Shown: positions 1-6,013 of the stretch, piece by piece
Position numbering within the stretch: position 1 is the first letter of the stretch
Layout: every line of letters starts with the position of its first letter
Assembly: GCA_019090295.1 (NCBI GenBank)
Contig: JAHRWG010000180.1
Location: 1-8,759, forward strand
DNA length: 8,759 bases
Direction of reading: 5' to 3'
DNA from: Cycloclasticus sp.
GTDB lineage: Bacteria; Pseudomonadota; Gammaproteobacteria; Methylococcales; Cycloclasticaceae
Program-made: the position numbers and the translations under genes
The notes under the pieces: generated by a model
The model's input: only the letters and a program-made list of their open reading frames with translations
Database searches by the model: none
What the model was told of the DNA's origin: nothing

Positions 1-1352
1 GCATGGGGATTGTTTTTATTTATTCTGTTATTGGCGGCATGAAAGGGATTACTTACACCCAAGTGGCTCAATATGTTGTTTTAATTTGCGCCTACTCTGT
101 GCCAGCTTTTTTTATGGCCTTCCAACTAACCGCCAACCCCATTCCTCAGCTTGCCTTGGGCGCTCAACTGAGTGATGGCTCCGGCTTTTTGTTGGATGCA
201 CTGGATAACACATTAATTGACCTAGGTTTTTCGTCTTACACAGAGCCGTTTAATGATAAGTCCATGGTTGATATGCTCGCCATTACCCTAGCTCTAATGG
301 TTGGTACAGCTGGCTTGCCACATGTACTGGTTCGATTTTTTACCGTGCCTAAGGTCTCCGATGCACGAAAATCTGCAGGCTGGGCCCTTATTTTTATCGC
401 CCTTCTTTACACAACTGCACCAGCCGTTGGTTCACTTAGCCGCTTAAATATTATTAATAGCATTAATGGCCCTGATAATGTCGGTACCACATACCTCAAC
501 ATGCCTACATGGTTTAAAACCTGGGAAAAATCCGGTCTGCTTGCTTGGTTCGACCATAATCAAGATGGGAAATTGCAATATGCTGCAGGCTCTGCATTCC
601 AAGGCAAACCCAGCTTTGATGGCTCTAAAGTAGGTGAGTTAGGCCAACGACTAACAATCAACCCATCAGACGGGCAGGTTGTAAATGGTGCGCCATTTGC
701 TAACGAAGTTTATATTGACCCAGACATTATGGTGCTGGCCAGCCCAGAAATTGCGCAACTGCCTAACTGGGTCATTGCACTGATTGCAGCTGGCGGTGTT
801 GCAGCTGCGCTATCCACAGCAGCTGGTTTATTATTGGTTATTTCAGCCAGTATTTCTCACGACCTTTTAAAAAGCACCTTTATGCCCAAAATTAGTGAAA
901 AATCGGAATTACGTGCTGGGCGAATTACCTCAGCGTTTGCTATTTTAATAGCTGGTTACTTGGGCCTTCATCCACCCGCTTTTGTTGCTCAAGTGGTGGC
1001 TTTTGCTTTTGGCCTAGCGGCTTCATCCTTATTTCCCGCCCTTGTTATGGGCGTGTTTAATAAACGAATGAATAAATGGGGCGCAATGGGTGGCATGCTG
1101 GCTGGCCTTACTTTTACCCTCGCCTATATTATTTATTTTAAAGGTATTTTTATTCAGCCGTTAGCGAGCAATGTGCCGGACAATTGGCTTTTTGGTATTT
1201 CACCTGAAGGCATTGGCTCAGTAGGCATGCTCATTAACTTTACTGTTGCCTACTGCATTTCTAAATTCACCCCGCCACCACCACAAAGCGTGCAAAACAT
1301 GGTGGAAAGAATTCGCTTACCTAATGCCGCCACCGCGGCTCACGAGCACTAA
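1..1352 (+). CDS. Sodium:solute symporter, VC_2705 family (5' end missing)
   Basis: Inner-membrane Na+-coupled uptake carrier of the solute:sodium symporter (SSS) family, related to acetate permease ActP. The substrate is probably a small organic acid, but the sequence does not fix it. The frame is open from the window edge, so the Met codon at 3-5 is internal; family members are usually near 570-600 residues, so roughly 130-150 N-terminal residues lie outside. Counting from that Met, visible family features are [10 protein letters not shown] (11-20), [13 protein letters not shown] (102-114), and the small-residue helix [20 protein letters not shown] (268-287). About seven or eight hydrophobic helices are visible. 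A long polar loop (about 145-255) interrupts the helices, as is typical of this subfamily, and carries an EF-hand-like motif DHNQDGKL (184-191). The C-terminus has the usual MVERIRLP (433-440). Family knowledge predicts a small DUF4212 partner gene just upstream, outside the window. The stop lies two bases before yaiI. Confidence 0.9.
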   Translation, partial: MGIVFIYSVIGGMKGITYTQVAQYVVLICAYSVPAFFMAFQLTANPIPQLALGAQLSDGSGFLLDALDNTLIDLGFSSYTEPFNDKSMVDMLAITLALMVGTAGLPHVLVRFFTVPKVSDARKSAGWALIFIALLYTTAPAVGSLSRLNIINSINGPDNVGTTYLNMPTWFKTWEKSGLLAWFDHNQDGKLQYAAGSAFQGKPSFDGSKVGELGQRLTINPSDGQVVNGAPFANEVYIDPDIMVLASPEIAQLPNWVIALIAAGGVAAALSTAAGLLLVISASISHDLLKSTFMPKISEKSELRAGRITSAFAILIAGYLGLHPPAFVAQVVAFAFGLAASSLFPALVMGVFNKRMNKWGAMGGMLAGLTFTLAYIIYFKGIFIQPLASNVPDNWLFGISPEGIGSVGMLINFTVAYCISKFTPPPPQSVQNMVERIRLPNAATAAHEH

Positions 1353-1354
1353 CG

Positions 1355-1807
1355 ATGGCACTCACCACGATCTGGGTCGATGCCGACGCATGCCCCATTG
1401 TTATCAAAGATATTTTGTTTCGTGCCGCCGAGCGTACCGAAACACAAACAACCTTAGTGGCCAACCAAGCCATACGTATTCCCCCCTCACGCTATATTTC
1501 CTTTTTGCGTGTCACCCAAGGGTTTGATGTAGCCGATAATGAAATTGTCAAGCGACTACAAGCCGGCGACTTGGTGATTACCGCTGATATTCCTTTAGCC
1601 GCCGATGTTATTGAAAAAGGCGGTCTCGCACTCAACCCGCGTGGGGAACTTTATACCCAGGAAAACATAAAGGAGCGCCTTACTATGCGTGATTTCATGG
1701 AAACCATGCGCTCTAGCGGCATCCAAACAGGTGGGCCACCGCCTCTCAATAAATCCGATCGACAAGCCTTTGCTAATCAATTAGATAAGCTGCTCTCACA
1801 AGCTTGA
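1355..1807 (+). CDS. yaiI: YaiI/YqxD family protein (UPF0178, PIN-like fold)
   Basis: Small soluble protein of 150 residues, the normal length for the YaiI/YqxD family. It has the diagnostic acidic motif WVDADACP (7-14), then PPSR (43-46), [10 protein letters not shown] (56-65), [10 protein letters not shown] (73-82), NPRGELY (94-100), RLTMRDFM (108-115) and the C-terminal [10 protein letters not shown] (121-130). The Asp-rich motifs resemble the metal site of PIN/NYN-type nucleases, so a nuclease-like role has been proposed for the family, but no biochemical function is established to my knowledge. The ATG follows the symporter stop by two bases and has no clear Shine-Dalgarno sequence, so translation is probably coupled to the upstream gene. 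The match along the whole length to E. coli YaiI is very close; family assignment is secure, function is not. Confidence 0.95.
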   Translation: MALTTIWVDADACPIVIKDILFRAAERTETQTTLVANQAIRIPPSRYISFLRVTQGFDVADNEIVKRLQAGDLVITADIPLAADVIEKGGLALNPRGELYTQENIKERLTMRDFMETMRSSGIQTGGPPPLNKSDRQAFANQLDKLLSQA

Positions 1808-1822
1808 ATGTTGGCGTATAAT
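1795..1822 (+). promoter_or_regulatory. Likely sigma-70 promoter of efpL
   Basis: A perfect TATAAT at 1817-1822 is preceded, after a 16-base spacer, by CTCACA at 1795-1800 (four of six matches to TTGACA). Transcription would begin near 1829, giving a leader of about 29 bases before efpL. It overlaps the last codons and stop of yaiI, which suggests that efpL, the hopJ-family gene and dbpA form their own transcription unit. Inferred from sequence only. Confidence 0.55.
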
Positions 1823-1847
1823 TGCGCTTTCTTAGAACCGAATGATC

Positions 1848-1851
1848 AGGA
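1848..1851 (+). promoter_or_regulatory. Ribosome binding site of efpL
   Basis: AGGA lies six bases before the ATG at 1858 and fixes that start. It is one of only two clear Shine-Dalgarno sequences in the window. Confidence 0.7.
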
Positions 1852-1857
1852 AAAACC

Positions 1858-2424
1858 ATGCCTAAAGCCAGTGAGTTAAAATGTGGAATGGCCGTCGAGG
1901 TAAATGATGAGCCTTATGTGGTCAAAAATATAGAAGTACGCAACCCCTCATCACGCGGCGCATCAACCTTATATAAGGTGCGTTTCAACCACCTTAAAAC
2001 CAAGCAAAAACGTGATGATAGCTTCAAAGGTGATGACTTTCTAAAGGATCTCGACTGCGAGCGTTCAAAGCTCCAGTATAGCTATCAAGATGGTGACAGC
2101 TATACCTTTATGAACTTGGAAAGCTACGATCAATACACCGTCGACAGCAGCGATATTGAGGAACAGATTTGTTATTTGTCTGAAGGCCTTGAAGGTATCG
2201 TCGGAATTTTACTAGACGATGCTTTGGTCGCTCTGGAGCTGCCCGCTAGCATTAGTTTACAAATTGTTGATACCGCACCTGGGCTTAAAGGTGCATCAGC
2301 AACGTCACGCACCAAACCAGCCACCTTAACAACGGGCCTAGAAGTTCAAGTGCCCGAGTATATTGATAATGACGAACTAATAAAAATAAATACCAGTACT
2401 GGCAAGTTTATGTCACGTGCTTAA
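1858..2424 (+). CDS. efpL: Elongation factor P-like protein EfpL (YeiP)
   Basis: Cytosolic translation factor, paralogue of EF-P, expected to enter the ribosome near the E site and help peptide-bond formation at proline-rich stalls. At 188 residues it has the family length and the three-domain order: KOW-like domain (about 1-65), OB domain (about 67-128) and C-terminal OB domain (about 130-188). The C-terminal EF-P signature is clear, with GLKGASATSRTKPATLTTG (142-160). The catalytic loop reads NPSSRGASTLYK (29-40), placing arginine at position 33, where EF-P proteins carry a modified Lys or Arg. This loop form is diagnostic of EfpL rather than EF-P; E. coli EfpL also has R33 and is thought to act without the modification EF-P needs. 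The start is supported by AGGA at 1848-1851. It is followed after 13 bases by the hopJ-family gene and then dbpA, probably co-transcribed. Confidence 0.95.
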   Translation: MPKASELKCGMAVEVNDEPYVVKNIEVRNPSSRGASTLYKVRFNHLKTKQKRDDSFKGDDFLKDLDCERSKLQYSYQDGDSYTFMNLESYDQYTVDSSDIEEQICYLSEGLEGIVGILLDDALVALELPASISLQIVDTAPGLKGASATSRTKPATLTTGLEVQVPEYIDNDELIKINTSTGKFMSRA

Positions 2425-2426
2425 AC

Positions 2427-2431
2427 AGGAG
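2427..2431 (+). promoter_or_regulatory. Ribosome binding site of the hopJ-family gene
   Basis: AGGAG sits six bases before the ATG at 2438, the best Shine-Dalgarno match in the window. It selects the 109-codon frame over the overlapping +1 frame whose ATG is at 2448. Confidence 0.75.
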
Positions 2432-2437
2432 ATCTAA

Positions 2438-2767
2438 ATGAATCGTATTGAAGCAATTAAAAATAATTCCTCTATCAATGTTGAAACCGTCATTGAGCTT
2501 ATCGACAGTCTTTATGATTACCACCCTGTTGATTTTAAAAATGGCGACGTCGTTAATAAAGCCGGCACCAATGACATCACCTGTAAATTATTTGCTTTTG
2601 CAAAGCTCAATGCATTTACCCAAGAACAAACTCTCGCCTGTTTTGGGCACTATTATCAAGACGTTATTGATACACCTGATGCAACGGATCACCAAAACAT
2701 TCGCAACTTTATGCAACATAGCTGGGATGGCGTAAGCTTTTCAGGCACTGCATTAACTGAAAAATAA
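2438..2767 (+). CDS. HopJ type III effector family protein (likely housekeeping)
   Basis: Small soluble protein of 109 residues with no signal peptide, membrane helix or cysteine-rich motif. I recognise it as a HopJ-family (PF08888-type) protein from its length and pattern: an N-terminal helix with IELIDSLYDYHP (21-32), then a VDFKNGDVVNKAGTND segment (32-47), SCKLFAFAKL-like helix (about 49-58), CFGHYYQDVI (68-77), and a C-terminal stretch with IRNFMQHSWDGVSFSGTAL. The family name comes from a Pseudomonas syringae effector, but close relatives occur widely in non-pathogenic marine gammaproteobacteria and no molecular function is known to me. No type III secretion gene is nearby. Its strong ribosome binding site and position 13 bases after efpL and 6 bases before dbpA point to a co-expressed cytosolic housekeeping protein. 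That role is inference. Confidence 0.85.
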   Translation: MNRIEAIKNNSSINVETVIELIDSLYDYHPVDFKNGDVVNKAGTNDITCKLFAFAKLNAFTQEQTLACFGHYYQDVIDTPDATDHQNIRNFMQHSWDGVSFSGTALTEK

Positions 2768-2773
2768 ACCTCA

Positions 2774-4156
2774 ATGCCAAATAAAAACTTTTCTACGTTA
2801 GCCCTCGCCCCTGCTCAGCTTAAAAACTTGAGCAGTCTAGGTTATCAGCAGATGACACCGATACAGGCACAAAGCCTTCCATCGATACTAAAAGGCAAAG
2901 ACGTGATTGCCCAAGCCAAAACAGGTAGCGGCAAAACCGTTGCTTTTGGCGTGGGGTTACTGGAAAAGATAAACCCGCGTTTTTTTGGCACTCAAGCGTT
3001 AATACTTTGCCCCACAAGGGAGCTAGCAGACCAAGTCGGTAAAGAACTTCGTAAACTGGCTCGCAGCGTGCCCAATATTAAGCTGGTTTTATTGTGTGGC
3101 GGTAAGCCTTTTGGCCCACAAGTTGGCTCCCTAGAACATGGTGCACATATTATTGTTGGCACACCAGGACGAATCCAAGATCATTTGCGCAAAAGAACCA
3201 TGAAACTGGATCAATTGAAAACCTTAGTTCTCGATGAGGCCGATAGAATGCTCGACATGGGGTTTTCTGATGTCATGGCCGACATTATTAAGCAAACACC
3301 TAAGTCACGACAAACCTTGTTATTTTCAGCCACCTATCCTGATGAAATTAAACAGATGTGCCACTCTATTCAGCGTGACCCTGTGTCCATTACCGTTGAG
3401 TCTAATCATCAAGAAAGCGTTATAGAGCAGTTGTTCTACGAAGTTAAGCGGCATGAGCGCAAGCAAACCCTGTTAGGTTTATTTGAGCACTACCAGCCTA
3501 AAACAGCGGTTGTTTTTTGCCATACCAAGGCACAATGTGCAGAAATGGCCGATTTCCTGTGTGAAAACGATATTGAATCGTTGGCCATTCATGGCGATCT
3601 AGACCAGCGTGAGCGTGACCAAGTACTGGTGCGTTTTGCTAATAATAGTTGCTCGGTCTTAGTGGCAACAGACGTTGCAGCGCGTGGGCTAGATATTAAG
3701 TCTCTAGAAATGGTTATTAACTATGAACTACCACGTGACCCTGAAATTTACGTGCACCGCATTGGCCGTACCGGCCGTGCAGGGGAAAAAGGCCTTGCCA
3801 TGAGCCTGTTTACTGAGAATGAGCAAGTTCGCATTAATGCCATTGAGCAATATCAAAACAAACCTTGCATCATTGATAGTCCGCAGTCTTTAGACCGCGA
3901 TAGCCAATTCAAGCTATACCCACCCATGGTGACCATTCAAATAGATGGTGGCCGTAAAGACAAAGTTCGTCCCGGTGACATATTAGGTGCATTAACCGGT
4001 GATGCCGGCTTACAGGGTTCTCAAATTGGTAAAATTGATATTTTTGATCGCTCTAGTTATGTTGCTCTTGAGCACGACATTGTTCGCCAAGCACTCAACT
4101 ACTTAGCCAATGGCAAAGTTAAAGGTCGCCCAGCGAAAGCACGCAAAGTCAGATAA
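2774..4156 (+). CDS. dbpA: ATP-dependent RNA helicase DbpA
   Basis: DEAD-box RNA helicase that in E. coli binds hairpin 92 of 23S rRNA and acts in late large-subunit assembly. The protein has 460 residues, about the length of E. coli DbpA. Visible motifs in order are the Q motif MTPIQAQ (27-33), motif I AKTGSGKT (48-55), PTREL (80-84), GG (109-110), TPGR (130-133), DEAD (154-157), SAT (185-187), the ATDVAARGLD segment (298-307) and HRIGRTGRAG (328-337). The C-terminal part (about 385-460), with RPGDILGALTGD (399-410) and IGKIDI (418-423), is the DbpA RNA-binding domain that recognises 23S rRNA and separates it from other DEAD-box proteins. The tail is basic (KVKGRPAKARKVR). The ATG follows the preceding stop by six bases and lacks a Shine-Dalgarno sequence, so translation is probably coupled. 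All catalytic motifs are intact. Confidence 0.97.
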   Translation: MPNKNFSTLALAPAQLKNLSSLGYQQMTPIQAQSLPSILKGKDVIAQAKTGSGKTVAFGVGLLEKINPRFFGTQALILCPTRELADQVGKELRKLARSVPNIKLVLLCGGKPFGPQVGSLEHGAHIIVGTPGRIQDHLRKRTMKLDQLKTLVLDEADRMLDMGFSDVMADIIKQTPKSRQTLLFSATYPDEIKQMCHSIQRDPVSITVESNHQESVIEQLFYEVKRHERKQTLLGLFEHYQPKTAVVFCHTKAQCAEMADFLCENDIESLAIHGDLDQRERDQVLVRFANNSCSVLVATDVAARGLDIKSLEMVINYELPRDPEIYVHRIGRTGRAGEKGLAMSLFTENEQVRINAIEQYQNKPCIIDSPQSLDRDSQFKLYPPMVTIQIDGGRKDKVRPGDILGALTGDAGLQGSQIGKIDIFDRSSYVALEHDIVRQALNYLANGKVKGRPAKARKVR

Positions 4157-4167
4157 AAACCTTTATA

Positions 4168-4176
4168 CCTCGTTAA
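4168..4176 (+). repeat. Left copy of 9-base direct repeat flanking a palindrome
   Basis: CCTCGTTAA occurs here and again at 4222-4230 in the same orientation, bracketing the 4180-4215 palindrome. It resembles a target-site duplication in layout, but 9 identical bases this close may also arise by chance or reflect paired protein sites. Confidence 0.6.
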
Positions 4177-4179
4177 CTC

Positions 4180-4215
4180 CTGTATCCAGTTACGTTTATA
4201 CGTAACTGGATACAG
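4180..4215. repeat. Perfect 36-base palindrome (16-bp stem, 4-base loop)
   Basis: CTGTATCCAGTTACGT at 4180-4195 and its exact reverse complement at 4200-4215 enclose the loop TTAT. In RNA it would form a very stable hairpin on either strand. It lies 23 bases after the dbpA stop, so it may end or protect the dbpA transcript. No T-run follows on either strand, so it is not a standard intrinsic terminator. It is not a LexA box, since CTG and CAG within each arm are spaced by four bases rather than ten. The flanking 9-base direct repeats raise the possibility of a small inserted element. Confidence 0.9.
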
Positions 4216-4221
4216 ATTGTG

Positions 4222-4230
4222 CCTCGTTAA
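4222..4230 (+). repeat. Right copy of 9-base direct repeat flanking a palindrome
   Basis: Second copy of CCTCGTTAA; the first is at 4168-4176. The copies lie three bases before and six bases after the palindrome, so the arrangement is not symmetrical. Confidence 0.6.
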
Positions 4231-4338
4231 GCTACCCATTCGTTTTGCGTCTCGGTGGGCTAATAACTTAAAAAGGTCACTATGCTTATAAAAAGCACCC
4301 TTCATAACAACTGCTAATGCTGCAAGTGCACAGCAGTC

Positions 4339-4347
4339 TGCTATAAT
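4339..4347 (+). promoter_or_regulatory. Extended -10 promoter of the SulP gene
   Basis: TGCTATAAT is a perfect extended -10 element (TGn plus TATAAT). The -35 region is weak: CTGCAA at 4320-4325, with a 16-base spacer, matches three of six bases, as can be expected for extended -10 promoters. Transcription would start near 4354, leaving a leader of about 28 bases. An inverted pair ACTGCT (4310-4315) and AGCAGT (4332-4337) overlaps the -35 region and could be an operator, though six bases per arm is weak. Confidence 0.55.
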
Positions 4348-4381
4348 TCCAGCCCACTCAAATTGCTCCACCCAATGCCTC

Positions 4382-5938
4382 ATGTTCCAATTACTCATTT
4401 CTCGTTCTAAAAGCCTTAAAAACGATCTGCTATCAGGTTTAACCGTTGCCCTTGCTCTGGTGCCCGAGGCGGTTGCGTTTGCATTTGTGGCCGGTGTTGA
4501 GCCCTTAGTTGGCTTATACGCGGCCTTTATGGTTGGGCTTATTACTGCCGCCATTGGTGGTCGCCCTGGCATGATCTCTGGCGCCACGGGTGCTTTAGCC
4601 GTGGTTATGGTGAGCTTGGTGGCTGTTCATGGGGTTGAATACCTCTTTGCAACCGTTGTACTGATGGGCTTTTTACAAATATTGGCAGGCGTTTTTAAGC
4701 TTGGTAAATTTATCCGCCTCGTGCCTCACCCCGTTATGCTTGGCTTTGTGAATGGGCTAGCCATTGTTATTTTCATGGCCCAACTTCAGCAATTCCAATT
4801 TCTAGACACCGTCACTGGCAAACTTACTTGGTTACCCAACGATAAAATGACCCTTATGCTTGGTATGGTCGCTTTAACGATGGCTATTATTCATTTCCTA
4901 CCAAAATTGACCAAGGCAGTTCCTTCATCATTAGCGGCTATTGTGACTATCGTCGCCATTTCCATTGGCCTTGATATGGACTTACGCACCGTACAAGATG
5001 TGCTTAAAGACATGACTGGTGACCCAATGGCCACCATCGCTGGTGGCTTACCTCAGTTCCATATCCCTATGGTTGAGCTTAACCTTGAAACACTTAAGGT
5101 TATTTTTCCTTACGCGCTTATTCTTGCCGCTATTGGTTTAATAGAATCATTATTAACCCTCACGTTGATCGATGAGATGACCGAAACACGTGGTCGAGGC
5201 AATAAAGAGTGTATCGGCCAAGGCGTTGCAAACGTCACTACTGGTTTTTTCGGCGGCATGGGTGGTTGTGCAATGATCGGCCAAAGTATGATCAACATTA
5301 ACTCGGGTGGTCGTGGTCGTGCTTCTGGTATCTCTGCCGCCTTGTTCCTGCTAGCCTTTATTTTATTTGGCTCATCATTGATTGAAATGATCCCTGTTGC
5401 AGCCCTTGTTGGGGTGATGTTTATGGTGGTACTCGGTACATTCGAGTGGGCCAGTTTCCGTTTATTAGGGCGTATCCCTCTATCCGATACCCTTGTAGGT
5501 ATCACCGTAGCAGTCGTCACCGTATTAACTGACCTGGCCATTGCGGTGGTTGTTGGCGTTATTATTTCAACCTTGGTCTTTGCTTGGAAACACGCTAAGC
5601 ATATGCACATTGACGTAGAAGAAAAGGATGGCGTTAAAGTTTACAAACCTATCGGCCCCTTATTCTTTGCCTCTATTCATAATTTCCGTGAACAGTTTGA
5701 TCCAAACAATGACCCGCAAGAGGTTATTATTGATTTTGCACGCTCTCGTGTGTCCGACCATTCAGGCATTGAAGCCATTGACGCCCTTGCTGAACGCTAC
5801 TTAAAACTAGGTAAAAACCTACACCTAAGGCACCTAAGCCCCGAATGTAGAGGTTTATTGCATAAGGCCAAAGACTTAATTGAAGTCAATGTCATTGAAG
5901 ATCCTAAATATGCCGTCGCTGATGATAAGCTGGCTTAA
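4382..5938 (+). CDS. SulP (SLC26) family anion transporter with STAS domain
   Basis: Inner-membrane carrier of the SulP/SLC26 family, 518 residues. Helix 1 opens almost at once with [20 protein letters not shown] (16-35), followed by the GLYAAF segment (44-49), [12 protein letters not shown] (60-71) and [15 protein letters not shown] (114-128). The core motif [17 protein letters not shown] (255-271) and the stretch [20 protein letters not shown] (288-307) followed by SGGRGR (308-313) resemble the cyanobacterial BicA group. A C-terminal STAS domain (about 412-510) follows, with [15 protein letters not shown] (448-462); Ser461 lies in the position that corresponds to the phosphorylatable Ser of SpoIIAA-type domains. 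Family members carry sulfate, bicarbonate, or dicarboxylates. The BicA-like motifs make Na+-linked bicarbonate uptake a reasonable guess, unproven. No Shine-Dalgarno sequence precedes the ATG. It stands alone behind its own promoter, convergent with recQ. Confidence 0.93.
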   Translation: MFQLLISRSKSLKNDLLSGLTVALALVPEAVAFAFVAGVEPLVGLYAAFMVGLITAAIGGRPGMISGATGALAVVMVSLVAVHGVEYLFATVVLMGFLQILAGVFKLGKFIRLVPHPVMLGFVNGLAIVIFMAQLQQFQFLDTVTGKLTWLPNDKMTLMLGMVALTMAIIHFLPKLTKAVPSSLAAIVTIVAISIGLDMDLRTVQDVLKDMTGDPMATIAGGLPQFHIPMVELNLETLKVIFPYALILAAIGLIESLLTLTLIDEMTETRGRGNKECIGQGVANVTTGFFGGMGGCAMIGQSMININSGGRGRASGISAALFLLAFILFGSSLIEMIPVAALVGVMFMVVLGTFEWASFRLLGRIPLSDTLVGITVAVVTVLTDLAIAVVVGVIISTLVFAWKHAKHMHIDVEEKDGVKVYKPIGPLFFASIHNFREQFDPNNDPQEVIIDFARSRVSDHSGIEAIDALAERYLKLGKNLHLRHLSPECRGLLHKAKDLIEVNVIEDPKYAVADDKLA

Positions 5939-5956
5939 ACCGTCAGCTCTATAGTT

Positions 5957-6003
5957 TAGGGCCTAGGTTACGATTAGCAGAAAGCCCAACAAAACTGGCC
6001 CTA
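5957..6003. terminator. Weak inverted repeat between convergent genes
   Basis: TAGGGCC at 5957-5963 and GGCCCTA at 5997-6003 are exact inverse copies separated by 33 bases, in the 75-base gap where the SulP gene and recQ converge. The position suits a bidirectional terminator, but the loop is long and no T-run follows on either strand, so termination here is only a guess. Confidence 0.25.
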
Positions 6004-6013
6004 TGCGTTCCAG

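Noticed and set aside
3..5. ATG at position 3 as the true symporter start
   Set aside because: The protein would begin in the middle of the conserved SSS core; the family is about 130-150 residues longer at the N-terminus, so the start lies outside the window.
2448..2735. 95-codon plus-strand frame overlapping the hopJ-family gene
   Set aside because: It is a +1 shadow without its own ribosome binding site, while the 2438 frame has AGGAG at proper spacing and a recognisable family match.
2438..2767. Evidence of a type III secretion or effector island from the HopJ homologue
   Set aside because: No secretion, chaperone or mobile genes are near, and composition looks like that of the neighbouring housekeeping genes.
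4180..4215. LexA (SOS) box in the palindrome
   Set aside because: CTG and CAG are separated by four bases within each arm instead of the ten needed for CTG-N10-CAG.
4168..4232. Possible integron attC site, from GTTAAGC at 4226-4232 beside a palindrome
   Set aside because: GTTAAGC fits GTTRRRY, but no matching RYYYAAC lies at the other end; the flanks are direct, not inverted, repeats, and the stem is perfect without the unpaired bases typical of attC.
4099..4587. 162-codon minus-strand frame across the dbpA-sulP gap
   Set aside because: It overlaps the ends of two secure plus-strand genes, reads through the palindrome, has no ribosome binding site and resembles no family I know. It is best explained as an antisense shadow.
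5110..5610. 166-codon minus-strand frame inside the SulP gene
   Set aside because: Entirely antisense to an intact, well-matched transporter gene; its composition is low in complexity and looks like the complement of transmembrane codons.
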